Positions 24,863 through 30,790 of a stretch of 30,790 bases of DNA are shown here, one piece after another (the first letter of the stretch is position 1; each line of letters starts with the position of its first letter). Made by a program: the position numbers and the translations under genes. Location: NCBI GenBank assembly GCA_002084765.1, contig NBMB01000030.1:1-30790 (forward strand), written 5' to 3'. The notes under the pieces are model-generated. The model had not been told where the DNA came from. It did no database searches and worked only from the letters and a program-made list of their open reading frames with translations. This stretch comes from Candidatus Cloacimonetes bacterium 4572_55. GTDB taxonomy: Bacteria > 4572-55.

Positions 24863-26011
24863 TTATAAACCCGCCGCCTTTTTGATCTCATCAACTCGAT
24901 CCGTGCGTTCCCATGTAAAAGTCGGCTCGGTTCGTCCGAAGTGTCCGTATGCCGCGGTATCTCGGAAAATCGGTCGTCTCAGATTGAGTGCTTTCATCAT
25001 TCCCGATGGAGTCAGATCAAAGATTTTACGCACGATTTTGGTGATTTTATGGTCGTCGATTTTCCCCGATCCATACGTATTGACCGTCACCGATACCGGA
25101 TCCACAACGCCGATAGCGTACCCGATTTGCACCTCGCATTCATCTGCCAATCCAGCTGCGACCAGGTTTTTTGCGACCCATCGAACCGCATAAGAACCGG
25201 ATCGATCCACTTTTGTCGGATCTTTCCCGGAGAATGCGCCTCCGCCATGGCTTCCCTTACCGCCGTACGTGTCCACAATGATCTTACGACCAGTCAGACC
25301 TGTGTCGCCCTGGGGACCTCCCACCACAAAGCGCCCCGTGGGATTGATGTAATATTGCACAGAACTTGGATCCAGAAACCGATCCGGCACAACCGGCTTG
25401 ATCACATGCTCAATCACATCTCGTTCGATCTGTTCCTTGTCCACGTCCGGGTCATGTTGTGAAGAGACCACAACCGTATCCACTCTAATCGGCTTATTAT
25501 TCTCATATTCCACAGTGACTTGGCTTTTTCCGTCGGGACGCAGATAAGAAAGGATACCTTCTTTTCTGACTTGTGATAACCGACGGCAGATTTTATGCGC
25601 CAGCATGATCGGCAGGGGCATATACTCTTCGGTCTCCTTGCAGGCATATCCGAACATGATGCCTTGATCGCCCGCGCCCGCTCGATCCACGCCCAGAGCG
25701 ATATCCGCGGATTGCTCATCTATAGAAGTCAACACAGAGCATGTATTATAGTCAAAACCATAAGCCGCGTTGGTATAGCCAATATCCCGGATGACCCCCC
25801 GCACAGTTTTCGGTATATCCACATAACAAGAGGTGGTGATCTCCCCCGAGACCAATGTCAAACCTGTGGTAACCAGTGTCTCGCAAGCCACCCGTCCATA
25901 CGGATCATTCTCCATGACCGCATCGAGAATAGCGTCCGACACCTGGTCGCACACTTTATCCGGGTGCCCTTCTGTTACCGATTCTGATGAAAATAAATGA
26001 CGTTCTTTCAT
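24863..26011 (-). CDS. metK: S-adenosylmethionine synthetase
   Basis: MetK forms S-adenosylmethionine from ATP and methionine in the cytoplasm. The 382-residue length is standard. The N-terminal [17 protein letters not shown] carries the ATP-contacting His, [12 protein letters not shown] is the signature hexapeptide region (about 112-123), and [16 protein letters not shown] forms the C-terminal phosphate-binding loop. The ATG is preceded by AAAGGA at 6 bp. It follows ptsI by 70 bp on the same strand, with no terminator or SAM riboswitch in the gap, so it may be co-transcribed with ptsHI. It supplies the cofactor used by the methyltransferase and radical SAM enzyme of this window but is not in their operon. 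Confidence 0.98.
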   Translation of the reverse strand: MKERHLFSSESVTEGHPDKVCDQVSDAILDAVMENDPYGRVACETLVTTGLTLVSGEITTSCYVDIPKTVRGVIRDIGYTNAAYGFDYNTCSVLTSIDEQSADIALGVDRAGAGDQGIMFGYACKETEEYMPLPIMLAHKICRRLSQVRKEGILSYLRPDGKSQVTVEYENNKPIRVDTVVVSSQHDPDVDKEQIERDVIEHVIKPVVPDRFLDPSSVQYYINPTGRFVVGGPQGDTGLTGRKIIVDTYGGKGSHGGGAFSGKDPTKVDRSGSYAVRWVAKNLVAAGLADECEVQIGYAIGVVDPVSVTVNTYGSGKIDDHKITKIVRKIFDLTPSGMMKALNLRRPIFRDTAAYGHFGRTEPTFTWERTDRVDEIKKAAGL

Positions 26012-26081
26012 TGAAAATCCTTTCTAAAACGTATTTTAATTAAACAAATTAAATAAATAATTCAATATCCATAATAAAATT

Positions 26082-27845
26082 TTAAAAATAACGAACTCCC
26101 TCCAATTGTCCGGCGAGAAAGCACTTAATTTCCCTTGCCCCGCTCATCCGCAAAACCTGTTGCGCCGCAAATCGGGCGTCCGAGAAGTTCATCGAACGAA
26201 TGAGCCGCTTCACGTCTGGTATAAAAATCGGACTTATACTCAATTCGTCGATACCCAGACCGATTAGCAAATAAGCGACCAGCGGGTCAGCGGCAATCTC
26301 TCCGCATATACCCACCCAAATCCCGGCGGCATGTCCATATTTCACCACATTTTTTATACTTCTGATAACAGAAGGGTTAAGAGGATCATAATACCGGGCG
26401 ACTTTTTCATTTCCCCGATCCACAGCGAGGAGGTATTGCGTCAGATCATTTGTTCCAATGCTGAAAAAATCGATCTTCGGTGCCAAAATGTCTCCAGAGA
26501 TCGCAGCGGAAGGCGTCTCGATCATGACTCCAAGTTCATAATCTTGACAAAAAGGGATACCTGCTTCCAGAAGTTCTTGCTCCACTTCCTTCAGATATTT
26601 TTTCGAGATGATCACTTCGCCTACATCACAGATAAAAGGGAGCATGATCTTAATATTTCCCTTTGCCCCGGCTCTCAGGATCGCTCGTAGTTGCGCTTTA
26701 AAAATGCGTGGATGATCCAGACAAAAACGGATCGCCCGCCATCCCAAGAAGGGATTTTGCTCATTTTCCGTATCCTGCAGAAGCGCAAACTTATCTCCGC
26801 CCAGATCGTATGTGCGGATTACTACAGATTGCGGCGAGACCGTTTCTATAATTGCGCTATACAGCTCATATTGCTCCTCTTCCGAAGGAAATTCGCCTCG
26901 TTGAAGGCAGAGAAACTCTGTTCTGAGCAGACCGACGCCATTGGCACCGTGCTTGATCACATCTTCGGCTTCGTCCGCTGCCTCGATGTTAGCCGATAGC
27001 TCGATGTGAACCCCGTCTCTCGTGATTGCCGGCTTGTCTCGGATTTGCTGCAGAGATCGACTGAGCGCAAAGATATCCTTTTGCCTTTCTTGATAATCAT
27101 TTTGCTTCTCTTTGGTCGGCTGAAGGATAACCTGCCCCATGGACCCATCTACGATCAGAGTGTCTCCATGCTTGACTCGTCCGGTGATATCCGCTAAGGC
27201 GACCACAGCCGGAAGACCCATAGATCGAGCGATAATAACCGAATGGGAGGTATGCCCGCCCAGATCGGTTACAATAGCTTTCACATTTTTCTTGTCAATA
27301 GAAGCCGTGTCTGAGGGGCCCAGATCATGCGACACAACGATCACCGGCTTTGGCAGATTTGATAACCCTCTGTGTTGGATATTACTCAGATTTCGCAATA
27401 TTCGGCGCCGAATATCAATAATGTCAAGTGCCCGCTCCCTGAAAAACTCATTTTTCATATTGGAGAACATGTCGATCACGCTATTCACTGCCAGATTAAA
27501 GCAGAACTCCGCGTTTTTATTTGTCCGCTCAATACCGGCAATTGTCTTCTCCAAGATTTGGGGGTCTTCCAGGATCAGCGCGTGCGCCTCGAAGATCATG
27601 CCCTCTTGGATTGCGCCTGTGTTATTGATATACTCCTGCCGCAGAACGAGAATTTCCTTCTTAGACTTTTCAATAGCGGAAAGAAATCGCTCCACCTCTC
27701 CCGGAACGTCGTCCACTCCTAAATTCCGCATCTCAATCGGAATTTCGTTTCGAAAGTAGAGATACGCCTCGCCTTGCGCAATACCCGGGGATGCGGCTAT
27801 GCCATTTAAAATCACATTTTTTTGAATTTTATTCTTGTTTTCCAT
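26082..27845 (-). CDS. ptsI: Phosphoenolpyruvate-protein phosphotransferase (PTS enzyme I)
   Basis: Enzyme I takes phosphate from phosphoenolpyruvate and passes it to HPr. The 587-residue length is close to the usual 570-580. The N-terminal HPr-binding and phosphohistidine domains contain the active-site His201 (DLGGHTSHSVIIARSMGLPAVV in outline, with TSH as the core). The C-terminal PEP-binding barrel contains VGLLRTEFL, IRTYDLGGDK, MIETPSA and FFSIGTNDLTQY, and the catalytic Cys region is GICGEIAADP. It starts 2 bp after the ptsH stop, so the two are translationally coupled. No EIIA, EIIB or EIIC gene is visible nearby, so a regulatory role, or a partner elsewhere, is likely. Confidence 0.98.
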   Translation of the reverse strand: MENKNKIQKNVILNGIAASPGIAQGEAYLYFRNEIPIEMRNLGVDDVPGEVERFLSAIEKSKKEILVLRQEYINNTGAIQEGMIFEAHALILEDPQILEKTIAGIERTNKNAEFCFNLAVNSVIDMFSNMKNEFFRERALDIIDIRRRILRNLSNIQHRGLSNLPKPVIVVSHDLGPSDTASIDKKNVKAIVTDLGGHTSHSVIIARSMGLPAVVALADITGRVKHGDTLIVDGSMGQVILQPTKEKQNDYQERQKDIFALSRSLQQIRDKPAITRDGVHIELSANIEAADEAEDVIKHGANGVGLLRTEFLCLQRGEFPSEEEQYELYSAIIETVSPQSVVIRTYDLGGDKFALLQDTENEQNPFLGWRAIRFCLDHPRIFKAQLRAILRAGAKGNIKIMLPFICDVGEVIISKKYLKEVEQELLEAGIPFCQDYELGVMIETPSAAISGDILAPKIDFFSIGTNDLTQYLLAVDRGNEKVARYYDPLNPSVIRSIKNVVKYGHAAGIWVGICGEIAADPLVAYLLIGLGIDELSISPIFIPDVKRLIRSMNFSDARFAAQQVLRMSGAREIKCFLAGQLEGVRYF

Positions 27846-27847
27846 AG

Positions 27848-28123
27848 TTAATCTTCGTCGAACTTATCTACAAATAGTTTGATAATCGCTCTGACAGCCT
27901 CTTCGGCATCCTCCCCGCAAGCTGATACATGAACCGACGTCCCTTTCTCCGCCTCTAATTGCATCATAGCGATAATGCTCTTGGCGTCGGCTTCATATCC
28001 ATTTTCATTACACAGCGTAATTTTCGACTGAAATCCAGTGGACTCCTTTACGATCAACGTAGCGGGTCGGACATGAATCCCCAATTCGTTTGTCACTGCG
28101 GCTGTCTCGGAATATTCTTTCAT
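27848..28123 (-). CDS. ptsH: Phosphocarrier protein HPr
   Basis: HPr shuttles phosphate from enzyme I to EIIA proteins. The 91-residue protein carries the phosphorylated His17 in ELGIHVRPA. It also has Ser49 in KSIIAMMQLEAEKG, at the position phosphorylated by HPr kinase in organisms that have it. It is the first gene of the ptsH-ptsI pair and has a clear promoter about 100 bp upstream. The ribosome binding site is weak (AGGAAT, somewhat distant). The Ser site suggests, but does not prove, HPr kinase-dependent control. Confidence 0.97.
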   Translation of the reverse strand: MKEYSETAAVTNELGIHVRPATLIVKESTGFQSKITLCNENGYEADAKSIIAMMQLEAEKGTSVHVSACGEDAEEAVRAIIKLFVDKFDED

Positions 28124-28220
28124 AATGGTGCTGCTATTCCTATATCGTTTGGATCATTTATAAATTAATAAAACATAAACAAATTTGTCTCATCACGAAC
28201 TTATCCGAATTAACCAGGTC

Positions 28221-28249
28221 AATTTAACACTTTTTGTCGTTCATGTCAA
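28221..28249 (-). promoter_or_regulatory. Sigma70-type promoter of ptsH-ptsI
   Basis: On the minus strand TTGACA (28244-28249) is spaced exactly 17 bp from TAAATT (28221-28226), about 98 bp before the ptsH ATG. It lies just past the hpf terminator, where a new promoter is expected. Confidence 0.6.
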
Positions 28250-28292
28250 TTTTCTTCACACCTATTTTAAAAAATTCGATTGTCTCGGTTTC

Positions 28293-28328
28293 AAAAAAGG
28301 CGCTGAGAAAACAACCAACTCAGCGCCT
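28293..28328 (-). terminator. Rho-independent terminator of hpf
   Basis: On the minus strand AGGCGCTGAG pairs with CTCAGCGCCT (10 bp perfect, 11-nt loop), followed by TTTTTT. It lies about 30 bp past the hpf stop codon and separates it from the ptsH promoter. Confidence 0.92.
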
Positions 28329-28359
28329 TACTCAAAAAGAACCAGAAACAGACAATTGC

Positions 28360-28932
28360 CTAAATTTCCGGTTCGATTAGTCCAAAATTATTATCCTTAC
28401 GCCTATACAGCACATTAATTTTATCTGTTTGCGCATCGCGAAAAACCAAAAAATGCTCGGACATGACATAAAGCTGCAACGCGGCTTCATCCACGGACAT
28501 CGGTTTTAATGCAAACTTTTTTTCCGGTATAATTCGGAATCGAGGCACGTCTTCAAGATCGGACGTGTCCTCAAGATCAGGCGCGTTCAATTCAGCGGCG
28601 TTGGATTCTTTGACCAAAGTCTCCGAGAACTTCCCGACTTTAGTCACTCGGTCCCACCGCTTCTCTTTGTTGCGTTTGATCTGCTTCACCATCGAGCTCA
28701 CCAACGCATCAATGCTGCTGTACATATCCCCCGACTCTTCTTTACCGATAAAATTGGTCTTGTTTCCATGAAGTGAAATTTCTATTATTTGACGATGTTT
28801 TTCAACCACCATCGTGACTTCGGCTCTGGCAGTCCCTCTAAAATATTTGTCCAATTTCGAGAATTTTTCAATGACATACTCTCGAAGATTCGAGGACAGA
28901 TCAAAACGACGCGCCGTGATATTAAATTCCAT
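28360..28932 (-). CDS. hpf: Ribosome hibernation-promoting factor, long form
   Basis: The long-form HPF binds the 30S decoding region and pairs ribosomes into inactive 100S dimers in slow growth. The 190-residue protein has an N-terminal S30AE domain (about 1-100: MEFNITARRFDLSSNLREYV, then VTMVVEKHRQIIEISLHG, then MYSSIDALVSSMVKQIKRNK). An acidic linker follows, then the C-terminal dimerisation domain (about 130-188: PMSVDEAALQLYVMSEHFLVFRDA in outline, then INVLYRRKDNNFGLIEPE). The ATG has AAGGAG about 6 bp upstream. The gene is monocistronic, judging from the terminator after it. Its closeness to ptsHI is common in many phyla. Confidence 0.96.
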   Translation of the reverse strand: MEFNITARRFDLSSNLREYVIEKFSKLDKYFRGTARAEVTMVVEKHRQIIEISLHGNKTNFIGKEESGDMYSSIDALVSSMVKQIKRNKEKRWDRVTKVGKFSETLVKESNAAELNAPDLEDTSDLEDVPRFRIIPEKKFALKPMSVDEAALQLYVMSEHFLVFRDAQTDKINVLYRRKDNNFGLIEPEI

Positions 28933-29112
28933 AAGACACTCCTTTCACCGTTTTCGATTCAGACCAAATATAATTTACGACTCGCTTTTCAAAAAGAAGT
29001 TCATACAAATTAAAAAAATGAAAGTTTCCTTATATATTTTTATCTCGCCCTTCTTAATTCAATTAAGTTCTTGATAAAATTCTCGATTAAAAGGAAAACT
29101 TGACGGCAGATT

Positions 29113-30615
29113 TTACTCAGCCAAATTTTTTAGAACCGCTTGCACAAATTTCCAGAAATCGCTCATTCTCGCCGTATCCATGCGTTCGCCTTTTACGCCG
29201 GAGTCCACGCCTGGACGAAAGCCGGCTTTTGTCGGCGTGTGAGCGTCCCATATAGTCGGACCGATAGATATCATATCCATATCGGGATATTTGGCACCAA
29301 TCAGTCCGCATTCCAGGCCCGCGTGGAGAGCGGAAACACCTGGCGATTTACCGAACAAAGATTTGTATGACCGCTCGCATACCTCCAGCAACTTGGATTG
29401 CATGTTCGGCTGCCAACCAGAATATCGGCTGCTATGCTCCCAGTTCGCGCCAACCAAAATCGCGCACGCCTCACATTTTGAGACGATCCAATCCAGCGAC
29501 GGGTCCGTGGAACTACGCTGAGAAATCGATATGCTCAATTCCCTTTGGTCCATCTTCACCACGGCTAAATTGGAAGAGGTCTCCACTAAGCCGGGAATAT
29601 CTGGACTCATCTTTGCCGCTCCATGCGGCAGGGAGACAAGCAGCGCGAGAGTATTGGTCATGCTGACCTGTGTGAGCACATAATCCGGCGGATTCACATC
29701 CTCTTCAAAAGTGATCTCAAGATTGGTTTCGACAGAGCCATATTCTTTTCTGAAAGACTCTTCCCACCGTTTCAGCGCGCTTTTCAGGTCTGCCAACTGT
29801 TCGATTTTCACCATCACAACCGCGAACGCCTCGGACGGAATCGCGTTGTCCACGGTTCCCCATCCCAGTTCGACCAACCGAAAGTTGAAATTTCCCCTCT
29901 CGACGAACAGCAGTCTCGCAAGAAGTTGCCCCGCGTTTGCTCGTCCTCTGTTGATCTCCATACCGGAGTGCCCGCCTTTGAACCCGGATGCGATGAGACG
30001 AATCGGCGTGTATCCCGCTGCCGGCGATTCGGTCACAAGCCTCATATTGATGTATGTCCGGTTGCCGCCCGCGCATCCGACCGTTAAAACATCCTCTTCC
30101 TCAGAATCGATATTGATCAGATATTTCCCGCTCAAAACTGAGTCGGAAAGCGCGTGTGCGCCGGTCATTCCGGTCTCTTCATCAATAGTGAATAGCAACT
30201 CCAGGGGACCATGGACAATCTCTTTCTCGGTCATCAACGTGAGCACAATCGCGATTGCAACGCCGTTATCCGCTCCCAACGTAGAACCTGATGCGCGCAG
30301 AATTGTGCCGTCCAGAATAAGTTCCAGTGGCTCATTTTTCCGTTCCTCTGGGAGAGCCACGATATCCAGATGGCTCTGAATAATGACGATCGGAGCTTGC
30401 TCATACCCTGGCGAGGCTGGGACTTTCACCACAATATTGCCGAAATCATGGCCCCCGGCACGATCCATTTCCGCGTTTAAACCCAAATCTTTTGCCAAGC
30501 CCATGACATATTGACAAATGGCTTTTTCATTCTTCGAGGGTCTCGGAATCTGTGAAATTTTATAGAAATGATCCCAGAATGTGGAATGTGGAATTAAGTA
30601 TATATTTTTTTTCAA
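29113..30615 (-). CDS. pepD: Aminoacyl-histidine dipeptidase (M20 family, PepD-like)
   Basis: This 500-residue cytosolic zinc peptidase hydrolyses Xaa-His dipeptides such as carnosine. Zinc-binding and catalytic positions are visible: His82 and Asp84 (QSHLDIV), Asp116 (LGADNGVA), Glu146-Glu147 (DEETGMTGA) and Asp170 (INIDSEEE). The characteristic internal SGFKGGHSG and the C-terminal HAGLECGLIGAKYP and SIGPTIWDAHTP match PepD. The length fits the family. The only start at a plausible place is TTG at 30615, with no visible Shine-Dalgarno sequence, and no in-frame ATG occurs before the conserved FWDHFYKISQIPRPS. The true start is therefore uncertain. No clear terminator follows the stop. Confidence 0.95.
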   Translation of the reverse strand: MKKNIYLIPHSTFWDHFYKISQIPRPSKNEKAICQYVMGLAKDLGLNAEMDRAGGHDFGNIVVKVPASPGYEQAPIVIIQSHLDIVALPEERKNEPLELILDGTILRASGSTLGADNGVAIAIVLTLMTEKEIVHGPLELLFTIDEETGMTGAHALSDSVLSGKYLINIDSEEEDVLTVGCAGGNRTYINMRLVTESPAAGYTPIRLIASGFKGGHSGMEINRGRANAGQLLARLLFVERGNFNFRLVELGWGTVDNAIPSEAFAVVMVKIEQLADLKSALKRWEESFRKEYGSVETNLEITFEEDVNPPDYVLTQVSMTNTLALLVSLPHGAAKMSPDIPGLVETSSNLAVVKMDQRELSISISQRSSTDPSLDWIVSKCEACAILVGANWEHSSRYSGWQPNMQSKLLEVCERSYKSLFGKSPGVSALHAGLECGLIGAKYPDMDMISIGPTIWDAHTPTKAGFRPGVDSGVKGERMDTARMSDFWKFVQAVLKNLAE

Positions 30616-30723
30616 TGCAGGGCAAGGAAAAGATCAGGAATAGGGGGAAATTTATTTTCACACATGGGCGGAATTTTCAGGCGAACGCGCGTAAAAATAA
30701 AATAGCGCAGACAAGACGCTTCC

Positions 30724-30790
30724 TTATTTCAGCAGAACCATCTTCCGCATCGCCTCATCCGATCCAGCCTTGACCACATAGAAATACGTC
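30724..30790 (-). CDS. C-terminal end of a secreted protein with a T9SS/FlgD-like sorting tail (partial)
   Basis: The last 67 bases of the window read, on the minus strand, TYFYVVKAGSDEAMRKMVLLK and a stop. The pattern 'YFY-x-hydrophobic-KAG...RKMVLLK' is the typical final strand of FlgD-Ig-like or type IX secretion C-terminal sorting domains ('GVYFYRLKAG...TRKMVLLK'). Most of the gene lies outside the window, so the passenger domain is unknown. The call rests on 21 residues. Confidence 0.6.
   Translation of the reverse strand, partial: TYFYVVKAGSDEAMRKMVLLK

Noticed and set aside
26012-26081. SAM riboswitch upstream of metK
   Set aside because: The gap is only 70 bp, AT-rich, and shows no paired stems of a known SAM riboswitch class.
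29711-30379. 222-codon plus-strand ORF opposite pepD
   Set aside because: It is a Ser/Pro-rich shadow of a well-conserved M20 peptidase frame and shows no start signal.

Overview
The window (30.8 kb, almost every gene on the minus strand) looks like a chromosomal segment of a diderm bacterium of the Fibrobacteres-Chlorobi-Bacteroidetes (FCB) superphylum or a related candidate phylum. The support is a PorV/PorQ-family outer-membrane protein, a C-terminal tail at the right edge that resembles a type IX secretion/FlgD-like sorting domain, a DUF4301 protein and a TonB-dependent receptor. No rRNA or tRNA gene was seen, so the lineage is inferred.

Left part (1-5460): a remodelled Rhs polymorphic-toxin locus. 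A long YD-repeat/RHS protein (315-5264) has lost its N-terminus: the family-like sequence continues upstream of the only usable start and runs into a stop. It ends just inside its toxin tip. The rest of the tip is in another frame (77-349), with a GTG start and its own AGGAGG. A short degenerate fragment resembling the end of that tip lies upstream of the Rhs gene.

Middle (5461-19631): a compact biosynthetic locus read leftward. It encodes a one-module PKS (KS-AT-KR-ACP), a one-module NRPS (TubC-like docking-C-A-PCP), a leucine-carboxyl-methyltransferase-family methyltransferase, a TonB-dependent receptor and an aldo/keto reductase. Tandem terminators follow, then a B12-binding-type radical SAM protein with its own possible promoter. 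The first three genes overlap by 1-4 nt, so they are one operon. No thioesterase, loading module or phosphopantetheinyl transferase is visible. The adenylation domain departs from consensus at positions that normally bind the alpha-amino group and ATP. A good sigma70-like promoter and a large nested dyad precede the PKS gene. The PKS carries a 21-bp tandem repeat in its AT-KR linker that matches small repeats in intergenic DNA elsewhere in the window.

Right part (20046-30790): mostly housekeeping genes. A divergent DUF4301 gene is followed by leftward genes for the PorV-like protein, a cyclic 2,3-diphosphoglycerate synthetase homologue, a small Gly/Ala-rich protein, MetK, PTS enzyme I and HPr, long-form ribosome hibernation factor, PepD and the tail of a probable secreted protein. 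HPr and EI form an operon with a clear promoter but no sugar-specific PTS component here. MetK makes the S-adenosylmethionine needed by the methyltransferase and radical SAM enzyme, though it is not in their operon.

All assignments come from reading the sequence; no database search was run.
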